A stretch of DNA of 64,000 nucleotides, from the NCBI GenBank assembly GCA_964521625.1, contig CAZFSM010000007.1:113303-177302 (forward strand). The letters are read 5' to 3'. The position numbers were made by a program, and so were the translations under genes. Below the pieces are notes generated by a model. The model was not told the origin of the DNA. It did not search any database and worked only from the letters and a program-made list of their open reading frames with translations. This document shows, in pieces, positions 26,177-34,493 of this stretch. This stretch comes from UBA1444 sp964521625. Lineage in GTDB: Bacteria; Bacillota; Negativicutes; UBA1444. The stretch's first letter is position 1; the number at the start of each line of letters is the position of its first letter.

Positions 26177-26962
26177 ATGGAAATTGTGGTCTGTGTCAAG
26201 CAAGTGCCTGACACAACGGAAGTCAAAATTGATCCTGTAAAGAACACGTTGATCCGGGAAGGAGTCCCCAGTATCGTCAACCCCTTCGACAAGATTGCGG
26301 TGGAAGTGGCGTTACAGCTCAGGGAAAAACATGGCGGCAAGGTCAAAGTAATCTCGATGGGACCACCCCAGGCAGCCGATGCACTAAAAGAGTGTCTGGC
26401 CATGGGAGCAGATGAGGCTCTTCTCATCAGTGACCGTGCATTTGGTGGCGCCGATACCCTGGCTACAGCCTATGCGCTGTCCACTTCGATTGAAAAAATG
26501 GGACCGGTCGATCTCATTATCTGTGGCAAACAGGCGATTGATGGCGACACAGCCCAAGTAGGTCCCGGTATTGCCGAAAATCTGGGCTGGCCCCAGATCA
26601 CCTATGCGGCTAAGATTGAAATCAACGGCGACACCATTAAGGTCGACCGCGAACATGATGACGGATACGAAGTCATGGAAACCAAACTGCCGGTCATGGT
26701 TACCGTCGTCAAATCGATTGCTGAACCTCGTTTCCCCACCGTTAAAGGAACAATGAAAGCAAACCGGACCCAGGTTCCGGTCTGGACAGCCGCCGATATT
26801 GCGGCTGATGAAAAGCGGATTGGTATGCCAGGCTCGCCGACCCAGGTACGGCGGATATTTACACCGACCCAGCGGAGTCAGGGCCAGCTGATCCAGGAAG
26901 AAACAGCGCAACAATCGGTAGCGAAGCTGATGCAACTGCTCGGCGACGCGAAAGTAATTTGA
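26177..26962 (+). CDS. etfB: Electron transfer flavoprotein beta subunit
   Basis: A 261-residue protein starting MEIVVCVKQVPDTTEVKIDP, with IVNPFDKIAVEVALQLRE and the EtfB signature VDREHDDGYEVMETKLPVMVTVVKSIAEPRFPTVKGTMKA. The central segment LIICGKQAIDGDTAQVGPGIAE is the nucleotide-binding loop. In bifurcating Etfs this subunit carries the second FAD that meets NADH. Spacing to bcd is 35 bp and to etfA 19 bp, so this is one operon. Confidence 0.94.
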   Translation: MEIVVCVKQVPDTTEVKIDPVKNTLIREGVPSIVNPFDKIAVEVALQLREKHGGKVKVISMGPPQAADALKECLAMGADEALLISDRAFGGADTLATAYALSTSIEKMGPVDLIICGKQAIDGDTAQVGPGIAENLGWPQITYAAKIEINGDTIKVDREHDDGYEVMETKLPVMVTVVKSIAEPRFPTVKGTMKANRTQVPVWTAADIAADEKRIGMPGSPTQVRRIFTPTQRSQGQLIQEETAQQSVAKLMQLLGDAKVI

Positions 26963-26981
26963 GGCAAGGAGGAACAATGAA

Positions 26982-28184
26982 ATGGCTGTAATTGTCAATC
27001 AGGAGAAATGTGTTGGTTGTAGCGCCTGTGTTCCTGCTTGCCCGTTTGGCTCGATAGAGATGCGGGATGGCAAAGCGTATATCACAGAAAGCTGCACCAT
27101 GTGCGGTGCATGTATCCCCGTTTGTCCGGTGGAAGCGATCTTGCGTGAGGAAATCGAACGCACCGTGGCAATGGATAAGACCGAATACAAGGGCGTCTGG
27201 GTTTTTATTGAGCAAAACCATGGTGAAATTAGGGGAGTAGCGCATGAATTGCTCGGCGAAGGCCGCAAACTGGCTGACGAACTGGGTGAAGAACTGGCCG
27301 GCGTGCTCATCGGTAACGGTGTGGAAGCACAAGCCAAAGAAGTTATCGCCAGTGGCGCTGACAAAGTTTACCTAGTCGAAGGCCCCGAGTACGATCACTA
27401 CAATACCGAAGCCTACACCGTGGCATTTGTCGATTTGATCCAAAAATACAAGCCTACGGCGATTCTGGTTGGCGCGACCAACGATGGCCGCGATCTCGGT
27501 CCCCGCGTGGCTGCCCGGGTACGGACCGGCCTTTGCGCCGACTGCACCAATCTCAGTATCGATGCGGAAACAAAATTGGTTCTCTGGACCCGGCCGGCGT
27601 TTGGCGGCAACATCATGGCCGATATCCTTTGCCCGGAGCATCGTCCGCAGATGGGAACCGTCCGCCCCAAAGTCTTCAAAAAACCGGTGCCTGACTTTGG
27701 CCGTACCGGCGAAGTCATCAAGGTTGCCAGCAAAGTTAAAGAATCAGACCTGAAGGTCAAATTGCTGGATATCCTGACCGTCTGCACTTCAAACTGCAAG
27801 CTGGAAGAAGCCGATATTATCGTTTCTGGTGGCCGTGGACTCGGCAAACCCGAGAATTTCTCAGCGGTGGAAGCCCTGGCAGAAGCCATGGGCGGGGCTG
27901 TCGGCGCATCACGCGCAGCAGTTGACGCCGGCTGGAAACCTGCGTTGCACCAGGTCGGCCAGACTGGAAAAACAGTCGGACCAAAAATCTACATTGCCTG
28001 CGGCATTTCCGGTGCGATTCAGCATCTGGCAGGCATGTCGTCATCAGACACAATTATTGCGATCAACAAGGATGCCGATGCGCCAATCTTTAAAGTGGCG
28101 GATTATGGAATCGTTGGCGACGTGATGGAAGTGTTGCCGATATTGACGGCAGAGTTCGCCAAGTATCGGGCAGCCTGCAAATAG
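26982..28184 (+). CDS. etfA: Electron transfer flavoprotein alpha subunit with N-terminal 2x[4Fe-4S] ferredoxin domain
   Basis: A 400-residue protein. Residues 1-65 are a bacterial ferredoxin domain with CVGCSACVPACP and CTMCGACIPVCP. Then comes EtfA, with GVWVFIEQNHGEIRGVAHELLGEG at its start and the FAD-binding C-terminus ADIIVSGGRGLGKPENF...VGASRAAVDAGW...GQTGKTVGPKIYIACGISGAIQHLAGM. The ferredoxin extension is shared with the caffeyl-CoA reductase (CarE) and lactate dehydrogenase Etfs of acetogens, where it is linked with electron bifurcation to ferredoxin. The ATG at 26982 is used; a neighbouring ATG at 26977 is out of frame. Confidence 0.94.
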   Translation: MAVIVNQEKCVGCSACVPACPFGSIEMRDGKAYITESCTMCGACIPVCPVEAILREEIERTVAMDKTEYKGVWVFIEQNHGEIRGVAHELLGEGRKLADELGEELAGVLIGNGVEAQAKEVIASGADKVYLVEGPEYDHYNTEAYTVAFVDLIQKYKPTAILVGATNDGRDLGPRVAARVRTGLCADCTNLSIDAETKLVLWTRPAFGGNIMADILCPEHRPQMGTVRPKVFKKPVPDFGRTGEVIKVASKVKESDLKVKLLDILTVCTSNCKLEEADIIVSGGRGLGKPENFSAVEALAEAMGGAVGASRAAVDAGWKPALHQVGQTGKTVGPKIYIACGISGAIQHLAGMSSSDTIIAINKDADAPIFKVADYGIVGDVMEVLPILTAEFAKYRAACK

Positions 28185-28198
28185 CAGCTGACTAAATT

Positions 28199-28244
28199 AA
28201 GAACTGCCCGGCGGATTATGCTTTTAATCCTACGGGCAGTTCTT
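28199..28244 (+). terminator. Hairpin between etfA and phaJ
   Basis: The arms AAGAACTGCCCG and CGGGCAGTTCTT form a perfect 12-bp stem with a 22-nt loop, 14 bp after the etfA stop. The T-run is weak (TTCTTATT), so termination may be partial. Confidence 0.6.
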
Positions 28245-28256
28245 ATTACAACAAGA

Positions 28257-28272
28257 TGTGAATGTTTTCACA
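28257..28272 (+). promoter_or_regulatory. CRP/FNR-type palindrome upstream of phaJ
   Basis: TGTGAATGTTTTCACA is a perfect TGTGA-N6-TCACA site, identical in form to the CRP-family consensus. It lies 29 bp before the phaJ start, between the etfA hairpin and the gene. An AT-rich -10-like TGTTAAAATG follows at 28277. At this position a bound protein would more likely repress than activate. Confidence 0.5.
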
Positions 28273-28301
28273 AAAATGTTAAAATGAATGGAGGAATTCA
28301 G

Positions 28302-28718
28302 ATGGTTAGAGATGTAGCGTTTGTTGATATCAAAGTTGGGGACACAGCCAGTATGGCAAAAACCGTGACCGAGTTTGATGTCTATTCTTTTGCCGGGGTT
28401 ACAGGCGACTTTAATCCGGTACACATCAATACGGAATTTGCCAAAACAACCATGTTCAAAGAACGAATTGCTCATGGTATGTTGTCGGCAGGATTCATCT
28501 CCGCGGTTTTGGGTACTGCTCTGCCGGGGCAGAACACGATTTACCTCGGTCAGGAACTCCAGTTCAAAGCCCCGGTCAAAATCGGCGATACAGTAACAGC
28601 AATGGTGGAAGTCATCGAGAAGATTGAGGCGAAAAACCGGCTGATTCTGCGGACTACCGTTACTAATCAAGATGGTGTGATGGTGACTGACGGCAAAGCC
28701 ACTGTAATGAAGAAATAG
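28302..28718 (+). CDS. phaJ: (R)-specific enoyl-CoA hydratase (MaoC-like)
   Basis: A 138-residue hot-dog-fold hydratase. The hydratase-2 motif FAGVTGDFNPVHINTEFAKTTMF contains the catalytic Asp and His, followed by RIAHGMLSAGFISAVLGTALPG. It interconverts (R)-3-hydroxyacyl-CoA and trans-2-enoyl-CoA, here most likely (R)-3-hydroxybutyryl-CoA and crotonyl-CoA. The start is the ATG at 28302 behind GGAGGAATTC. No (S)-specific crotonase (Crt) or Hbd occurs in the window, so the route seems to use the R isomer, together with PhaB at 33612. Confidence 0.88.
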   Translation: MVRDVAFVDIKVGDTASMAKTVTEFDVYSFAGVTGDFNPVHINTEFAKTTMFKERIAHGMLSAGFISAVLGTALPGQNTIYLGQELQFKAPVKIGDTVTAMVEVIEKIEAKNRLILRTTVTNQDGVMVTDGKATVMKK

Positions 28719-28757
28719 TCAGAGTAACGCCCTTCAGGCCCCGGAATGTTATTGATA

Positions 28758-28811
28758 GTTACAAAAAAGGACTGTGTGAAGCTTTCGCTTCACACAGTCC
28801 TTTTTTGTAAC
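28758..28811. terminator. Bidirectional terminator between phaJ and permease
   Basis: A perfect 25-bp inverted repeat with a 4-nt loop (TTTC) and internal A6/T6 tracts. It serves both phaJ (plus) and the convergent permease gene (minus). Confidence 0.92.
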
Positions 28812-28834
28812 TGGTAGTCTTTTTGTTTTACTGC

Positions 28835-30250
28835 TTACACCAGACCGGTAACCGCGTGGAACGCGATCATGATGAAGCTCATTGCTACGGTGAAGACAAC
28901 GGTGATCATGCCGATGTCGGCATAGGATTCCTTGTGGGTCAGGCCGCAGACTGCGATCAGCGTGATGACGGCGCCATTGTGGGGCAGACTGTCAAGGCCG
29001 CCGCAGGCAAGGGACGCGATACGATGCAGCATCTGGGGATCCAGGCCGACTTGGTTGGCCCACTCAAGCCAGGGTTTGGCCATGGCGCCGAGGGCGATGG
29101 ACATGCCGCCGGAAGCGGAACCGGTGATGCCGGCGAGGATGTTGACGGTGAGGGCCTCAGAGACCAGCGGCGAGCCACCGAACTTGATACCGAGCAGGAA
29201 GTCGGCGATGGTTTTGAATCCGGGCAGCGAGGCGATAACGTTGCCGTAACCGACCTCGGAGGCGGTGTTCATGATCGCCAGCAGGGAACCGATGGCGCCG
29301 GCATTGATGGATTTGGCCATCGTAATGCTTTTGGGCATCGATTTGTAGCCGATGGCAATCGCAGCTGCGATGCCGATGACCAGAGAGATGATGAGGGACC
29401 AGATGCCGAGAACGTTTTTGATGCCAGGCGCCATCAAAGGCGGGGTTTTGCCGAGAATCTTGACAAGTTGTTGAAACGTGTTGGGATCAAAAGTTACAAG
29501 GAAGGTGACGATATAATTGACTACAACAACGAGAACCAGCGGCACGATGGAAAGGATGGGCGAAGGCAGATTCGAGAAGTCCATATTGGCTTCCGGTTCG
29601 TTGATGGTATGTTTGCCATACCCCTCGCCGCGAGCTCTCGCAACTTTTAGACGATAGTTGAACCAGAGAACCGTCAGTATGAAGATGGCGATGGCGGCGA
29701 CCATGCCGGTCCATGGAGCGGCATAGGCGGTGGTGCCGTAGAAGTTGGTCGGGATGATGTTCTGGATCTGGGGAGTTCCGGGGAGGGCGGTCATGGTGAT
29801 GGTGAAGGAGCCTGCGGCGATAGCACCGGGGATCAAGCGCTTGGGAATGTCGGCTTCTTTGAACAGGTTGGCTGCGAACGGATAGATCGCGAACACGACG
29901 ACGAACAGGCTGATGCCGCCGTAGGTCATGACGTAGCAGGCGATGACAACAGCCATGATGGCGTTTTTGTGACCGACTTTTTCAACGATCCAGTGGGCGA
30001 TGGATTTTGCCAGACCGGTGTCTTCCATGACTTTGCCGAAGACGGCGCCGAGCAGGAAGACGGGGAAGAACGCTTTGACGTAAGTAACCGCATTACCCAT
30101 AAATAGTTCGGTATAGGAGGGCATGACCGGTAGTCCCTGCAGGAAAGCTGCAAGCAGTGCGAATACTGGCGCGAACACGATGACGGAGTACCCTTGGTAA
30201 GCGACGTACATGAGGCAGGCAAGACTTAACCAAATACCTAATACTTCCAT
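28835..30250 (-). CDS. GntP-family proton symporter (candidate 3-hydroxybutyrate permease)
   Basis: A 471-residue membrane protein with about 12-14 hydrophobic segments. Family hallmarks are SYTELFMGNAVTYVKAFFPVFLLGAVFGKVMEDTG, PGAIAAGSFTITMTALPGTPQIQNIIP and the C-terminal LDSLPHNGAVITLIAVCGLTHKESY. GntP transporters carry gluconate and other hydroxy acids; the family includes a bacterial D-beta-hydroxybutyrate permease (BhbP). The substrate is inferred from the flanking acyl-CoA genes and shared sigma-54 promoters. The start is the ATG at 30250 behind AAAGGAGGAG; a GTG at 30292 lacks a site. Confidence 0.85.
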   Translation of the reverse strand: MEVLGIWLSLACLMYVAYQGYSVIVFAPVFALLAAFLQGLPVMPSYTELFMGNAVTYVKAFFPVFLLGAVFGKVMEDTGLAKSIAHWIVEKVGHKNAIMAVVIACYVMTYGGISLFVVVFAIYPFAANLFKEADIPKRLIPGAIAAGSFTITMTALPGTPQIQNIIPTNFYGTTAYAAPWTGMVAAIAIFILTVLWFNYRLKVARARGEGYGKHTINEPEANMDFSNLPSPILSIVPLVLVVVVNYIVTFLVTFDPNTFQQLVKILGKTPPLMAPGIKNVLGIWSLIISLVIGIAAAIAIGYKSMPKSITMAKSINAGAIGSLLAIMNTASEVGYGNVIASLPGFKTIADFLLGIKFGGSPLVSEALTVNILAGITGSASGGMSIALGAMAKPWLEWANQVGLDPQMLHRIASLACGGLDSLPHNGAVITLIAVCGLTHKESYADIGMITVVFTVAMSFIMIAFHAVTGLV

Positions 30251-30342
30251 AAGACAGTTGACTCCTCCTTTAACTTTTTGTGCTTCAACCACTCGTGGGC
30301 GGATGGGCCTACGCAGTGGATAGAATACATTGTCTGACTATT

Positions 30343-30361
30343 ATGCAAGATTTGTGCCAAT
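30343..30361 (-). promoter_or_regulatory. Sigma-54 (-24/-12) promoter of the permease gene
   Basis: Read on the minus strand, ATTGGCACAAATCTTGCAT matches the sigma-54 consensus, with GG and GC separated by exactly 10 bases (GG at 30358-30357, GC at 30346-30345). It lies about 95 bp before the permease ATG and faces away from the CoA-transferase promoter at 30751. Confidence 0.8.
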
Positions 30362-30582
30362 GCTTTTTGAATGGCGAAAACTTTTCTTGCCATTAGCCGG
30401 ATAGGGTCTTGGTGGAATCGTACCGACTACATTATATATTAGGTAAAATCAAAAGAATAGTTGCACAATTCACAATTTGCGACACTTGTTCGCGAAAGCG
30501 GACCATTGCTTGAATAACTTCAGGGATCATAATGTTACCGTGTTACAATTTGTGACGTTCATGAAAAAATCAAAAAGTTGTT

Positions 30583-30670
30583 TAGACAGATAGACGGTGT
30601 ATAGAACGAAGGACAAAATACTAGACAGTGCAATAGACAATAATTTTGAGTATGTCTAATATGGACATAC
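30583..30670. promoter_or_regulatory. Cluster of TAGACA half-sites and a palindrome (candidate activator-binding region)
   Basis: Between the two divergent sigma-54 promoters TAGAC(A) occurs at 30583, 30591, 30622 and 30634. The inverse TGTCTA is at 30653. A palindrome GTATGTC-N7-GACATAC lies at 30650-30670. These stand 80-170 bp upstream of the CoA-transferase promoter, the usual distance for enhancer-binding activators. The likely binder is the regulator at 34494. Confidence 0.5.
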
Positions 30671-30750
30671 AGATTTGACGAAGGCGTTGTGTCATGGAAG
30701 TAGCGCAGCAAATCGATAAAAACATATTCTGGGGGTAAGGATGATGTGCC

Positions 30751-30768
30751 TTGGCATGAAAGTTGCAT
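30751..30768 (+). promoter_or_regulatory. Sigma-54 (-24/-12) promoter of the CoA-transferase operon
   Basis: TTGGCATGAAAGTTGCAT differs from the thiolase promoter at a single base: GG (30753-30754), 10 bases, GC (30765-30766). It lies about 50 bp before the ATG of the CoA-transferase and should drive the CoA-transferase, thiolase 2 and phaB. Confidence 0.82.
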
Positions 30769-30819
30769 ATGTTTGGCTGTTGATGAAATTTTCTTAATAA
30801 ATAAGGAGGGTTTAGTTCA

Positions 30820-32379
30820 ATGGCTAAATTTATCACCGCGACTGAAGCTGCCAAACTGGTCAAAGACGGCGATATGATTGCTACTGGCGGTTTCGTAGGC
30901 AATGGACATCCTGAAGCACTGACCTTGGCAATGGAAAAACGATTCCTGGCGGAAGGCGCTCCCCGCAATCTCGGACTGGTGTATTGCGCTGGACAGGGTG
31001 ATGGAAAAGACCGTGGCCTAAATCATTTCGGTTATGAGGGAATGGTCAAGCGGGTTGTCGGCGGGCATTGGAATTTGGCGCCAAAACTTGGCAAACTTGC
31101 AGTGGAAAACAAAATTGAAGCCTATAATTTTCCACAGGGAACCCTGACGCACTGGTTCCGTAGCGTTGCTGGCAAAAAACCGGGCGTGATTACGAAAGTG
31201 GGGTTAAATACGTTTTGCGACCCACGGGTTGAGGGCGGAAAAATCAATGATGTGACCAAGGAAGATCTGGTGGAAGTCATTCAGCTGGGTGGTGAAGAGT
31301 GGCTCTGGTATAAACCTTTCCCGGTAAATGTCGCTTTTATTCGTGGAACTTCTGCTGATACGCATGGCAATATTTCCATCGAAAAAGAAGCCTTGGCGCT
31401 TGAAATCCTTCCCATAGCACAAGCGGCGAGGAATTCGGGCGGCATTGTTATTGTGCAGGTTGAGCGAGTGGTTGAAGTCGGCAGCCTGAAACCAATGGGT
31501 GTGAAAGTTCCTGGAATTTTGGTCGATTATGTTGTGGTTTGTGAAGATCCATCCCTACATATGCAAACCTTCTCCGAACAGTACAATCCCGCTTATTCCG
31601 GTGAAATTCGCATTCCGCTGACCAACCTGACAGTTATGGCGCTGGACGAGCGCAAAGTAATCGCCCGTCGCGCCGCAATGGAACTGATTCCCAATGCGAT
31701 CGTCAACCTGGGAATTGGCGTTCCAGAGGGCGTTGCCAATGTTGCCAACGAAGAAGGAATCGGCAACATGATGACCCTCACCGTTGAGCCAGGCCCCAGT
31801 GGCGGTGTTCCGGCCGGCGGGCTGAGCTTTGGCGCCGTGACCAACCCGGAAGCGATTATCGACCAACCCTATCAGTTTGATTTCTATGATGGCGGCGGTC
31901 TGGACCTGGCCTATCTGGGGCTGGCAGAGACTGATCCGCATGGCAATATCAATGTCAGCAAGTTCAAAGGACGGGTTGCCGGGTGCGGCGGTTTTATCAA
32001 CATTACGCAAAACGCAAAACGGGTTGTCTTCTGTGGCTCTTTCACCGCAGCAGGCTTAGAAGTGGTTGTCGGCGACGGAAAACTGACAATCATCAAAGAA
32101 GGGAAAGCCCGTAAATTTCTGGATCATGTCGAACAAATCACATTCAGCGGCGATTACGCCAAGAAAGTAAAACAACCGGTTCTGTATGTGACGGAGCGTG
32201 CGGTGTTTAAACTGACAGCCGATGGCATGATGCTGATTGAAATCGCGCCGGGTATTGATCTGGAGAAAGATGTGTTGGCATTGATGGATTTCAAACCAAT
32301 CATTTCCCCCAACCTGAAAATTATGGATGAACGGATATTCAGGATGGAAAATATGGGATTGAAGGATATGGTTCAGTAG
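30820..32379 (+). CDS. Acyl-CoA:carboxylate CoA-transferase (propionate CoA-transferase/YdiF type)
   Basis: A 519-residue single-chain CoA-transferase with both SCOT halves fused. The N-terminal half starts FITATEAAKLVKDGDMIATGGFVGNGHPEAL. The C-terminal half has the active-site glutamate in MMTLTVEPGPSGGVPAGG, near residue 325-328. Such enzymes move CoA from acetyl-CoA or another acyl-CoA to a short carboxylate. In this cluster activation of imported 3-hydroxybutyrate is the likeliest role, with propionate, lactate or butyrate as alternatives. ATAAGGAGGG precedes the ATG. It is the first gene of the sigma-54 operon. Confidence 0.9.
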   Translation: MAKFITATEAAKLVKDGDMIATGGFVGNGHPEALTLAMEKRFLAEGAPRNLGLVYCAGQGDGKDRGLNHFGYEGMVKRVVGGHWNLAPKLGKLAVENKIEAYNFPQGTLTHWFRSVAGKKPGVITKVGLNTFCDPRVEGGKINDVTKEDLVEVIQLGGEEWLWYKPFPVNVAFIRGTSADTHGNISIEKEALALEILPIAQAARNSGGIVIVQVERVVEVGSLKPMGVKVPGILVDYVVVCEDPSLHMQTFSEQYNPAYSGEIRIPLTNLTVMALDERKVIARRAAMELIPNAIVNLGIGVPEGVANVANEEGIGNMMTLTVEPGPSGGVPAGGLSFGAVTNPEAIIDQPYQFDFYDGGGLDLAYLGLAETDPHGNINVSKFKGRVAGCGGFINITQNAKRVVFCGSFTAAGLEVVVGDGKLTIIKEGKARKFLDHVEQITFSGDYAKKVKQPVLYVTERAVFKLTADGMMLIEIAPGIDLEKDVLALMDFKPIISPNLKIMDERIFRMENMGLKDMVQ

Positions 32380-32415
32380 AATTCTGTAATTCGGAGAATG
32401 AAGGAGGACTCTGTA

Positions 32416-33594
32416 ATGCATGAAGTATGGATCGTTGGCGCAAAACGGACGCCAATCGGTGATTTTCTCGGCAAACTGAAAGATGTCTGCGCGGTCGATC
32501 TCGGCGTGACAGTTGTCAACGCAGCCCTGGCGCAGGCGGGTGTGTCTGCTGCCCAGGTGCAGGAAATTGCCTGCGGTCAGATTTACAAAGCAGGCGCCAA
32601 AGGTAACCCTGGCCGTCAGATCCAGCTAAAATGTGGGATGCCAGTGGAAAGCTATGCCTGTACGGTAGATCAGCAGTGCGGTTCCGGCATGAAGGCGTTT
32701 GAAATTGCCAGCCAATCGATCATGTTGGGAAAAAGCGATATTGCAGTTTCCGTCGGCATTGAGAGCATGACCCAGGCGCCGTATCTGCTGAAAGGCGCTC
32801 GCGAAGGCCACCGAATGGGCAACGGGGAAATGCTCGACAGTATGTTGTCGGACGGCCTCATTTGCGCCATTATGGGTTACCACATGGGTAATACGGCCGA
32901 GAACCTGGCGCAGAAATATAACATTACTCGTCAGGAGCAGGATGAACTGGCGCTGCTCAGCCATCAACGGGCGATTAAGGCGATTCAGTCCGGCGTGTTC
33001 AAGGAGGAAATCGTGCCAGTGACGATTGAAACTAGAAAAGGTCCGATTGTGATCGATACCGACGAACATCCGCGCGCTGATGTGACTATCGAAAAATTGG
33101 CGGCGATGAAGCCAGCATTTAAAAAGGATGGGACTGTTACGGCCGGTAATGCATCAGGCGTGAATGACGGTGCTGCCGCATTGGTGCTGGTTTCGGCAGA
33201 AAAAGGCAAAGCACTGGGACTGAAACCGCTGGCGAAACTTCGCGCCACAGCTAATTTTGGCGTTGCGCCTGAAGTTATGGGTATCGGCCCGGCGTTTGCC
33301 ATTCCTAAAGCGATTGAACTGGCCGGTTTGACGGCTGAGGATATCGGCTACTATGAAATCAATGAGGCGTTTGCTGCACAATTTTTGGCAGTGAATCGTG
33401 AATTGAAACTCAGTATGGACAAAGTGAATGCCAATGGATCAGGAATTGGCCTGGGGCATCCGGTTGGTTGCACGGCGGCCCGAATTATCGTGTCGTTGAT
33501 TTACGAGATGCATCGCCGGAATGTTCGTTACGGACTTGCTTCCCTGTGCGTCGGCGGTGGGCCGGCCATAGGAACAGTCATAGAAAAAATGTAA
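32416..33594 (+). CDS. Acetyl-CoA acetyltransferase (thiolase) paralogue
   Basis: A 392-residue thiolase. The acyl-enzyme Cys is in VDQQCGSGMKAFEIA; the C-terminal motifs are NEAFAAQFLAV, ANGSGIGLGHPVGCTAARI and CVGGGPAIG. It is clearly a paralogue of the thiolase at 23701 but well diverged. The start is the ATG at 32416 behind GAAGGAGGAC. It sits between the CoA-transferase and PhaB, so thiolysis of acetoacetyl-CoA to two acetyl-CoA is likely. Confidence 0.92.
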   Translation: MHEVWIVGAKRTPIGDFLGKLKDVCAVDLGVTVVNAALAQAGVSAAQVQEIACGQIYKAGAKGNPGRQIQLKCGMPVESYACTVDQQCGSGMKAFEIASQSIMLGKSDIAVSVGIESMTQAPYLLKGAREGHRMGNGEMLDSMLSDGLICAIMGYHMGNTAENLAQKYNITRQEQDELALLSHQRAIKAIQSGVFKEEIVPVTIETRKGPIVIDTDEHPRADVTIEKLAAMKPAFKKDGTVTAGNASGVNDGAAALVLVSAEKGKALGLKPLAKLRATANFGVAPEVMGIGPAFAIPKAIELAGLTAEDIGYYEINEAFAAQFLAVNRELKLSMDKVNANGSGIGLGHPVGCTAARIIVSLIYEMHRRNVRYGLASLCVGGGPAIGTVIEKM

Positions 33595-33611
33595 GAATAG
33601 GGGGCACCATC

Positions 33612-34352
33612 ATGAGAGGTCTAAAAGACAAAATTGTTGTCATCACAGGAGCTGCCGGAGGAATTGGCAAAGCATCCGCACTGCGTTTCGCCGAGGAAGG
33701 CGCAAATATCGTAGTTGCTGATTTTGCCGATGGTTCCGCAACGGTAAAAGAAGTCGAGGATATGGGCCGCAAAGCAATTTATGTAAAAACTGACGTAACC
33801 AGTATCGAGAGCGCCCAGGCTATGGTTGCCAAGGCGATTGAAGTATTCGGCCGGGTTGATGTTCTGATTAATAATGCTGGGATCACCAAGGATGCTATGA
33901 TGAAAAAAATGGCCAAAGAATCCTGGGACGCAGTCATTGCTGTCAATTTGACCGGGGTGTTCAACTGTACTTCGGCCGTTCTGCCCAATATGTTGGACAA
34001 TAAGTCCGGCGTTGTTCTTACCACTTCGTCGATTGTCGGTCTGTTCGGCAATGTTGGACAGACTAACTATGCCGCTACAAAATGGGGCGTTATCGGCATG
34101 ACCAAATCCTGGGCCAAAGAAATGGCCAAGAATGGGCTGCGGTTCAACTGCGTCGCTCCTGGTTTCATTGGTACCGACATGGTCCGCAAAATCCCGGCCG
34201 AAGTGTTGCAGGAAAAAATCATTGTAAAAATCCCTGCCGGTCGCTTGGGCGAGCCGGAGGAAATTGCCGCTGCATTTGCGTTCCTCGCCTCTGATGACGC
34301 AAAATTTATTAATGGAACCGTGCTCAGCGTAGACGGCGCCTGCACAATTTAA
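33612..34352 (+). CDS. phaB: Short-chain dehydrogenase: acetoacetyl-CoA reductase / (R)-3-hydroxybutyryl-CoA dehydrogenase type
   Basis: A 246-residue SDR. The cofactor motif is VITGAAGGIGKASAL; NNAG is in LINNAGITKDAMM, the catalytic Ser in VVLTTSSIVGLFGN and YxxxK in TNYAATKWG. The end VDGACTI is typical of FabG/PhaB. PhaB and FabG cannot be separated by motif alone; the operon with a CoA-transferase and thiolase favours (R)-3-hydroxybutyryl-CoA. It is followed by a terminator, so it is the last gene of the sigma-54 operon. Confidence 0.85.
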   Translation: MRGLKDKIVVITGAAGGIGKASALRFAEEGANIVVADFADGSATVKEVEDMGRKAIYVKTDVTSIESAQAMVAKAIEVFGRVDVLINNAGITKDAMMKKMAKESWDAVIAVNLTGVFNCTSAVLPNMLDNKSGVVLTTSSIVGLFGNVGQTNYAATKWGVIGMTKSWAKEMAKNGLRFNCVAPGFIGTDMVRKIPAEVLQEKIIVKIPAGRLGEPEEIAAAFAFLASDDAKFINGTVLSVDGACTI

Positions 34353-34378
34353 TAATAGCTCTCTGGGTCGATCCAGGT

Positions 34379-34412
34379 AAAAGACTCCGTGAAAAAATGC
34401 GGAGTCTTTTAT
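34379..34412 (+). terminator. Rho-independent terminator after phaB
   Basis: AAAAGACTCCG and CGGAGTCTTTT form an 11-bp stem with a 10-nt loop and a following T-rich stretch. Confidence 0.9.
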
Positions 34413-34493
34413 TTTGTGCTACAATAAACCATAGATGTCTATTGTGCTGGACAGCCGCTTGTTGGTTACGCTGGAAAACGGGGAGGGGTTCTG

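Larger units (their letters stand above)
30251..30819. other. 569-bp divergent control region, no gene
   Basis: This region between the permease and CoA-transferase genes holds two sigma-54-type promoters pointing outward and the TAGACA half-site cluster. Other symmetric stretches are CGCGAAAGCG (30492-30501) and a TGTTAC-N2-TGTTAC direct repeat near 30534. No ORF in it looks coding. Confidence 0.7.
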
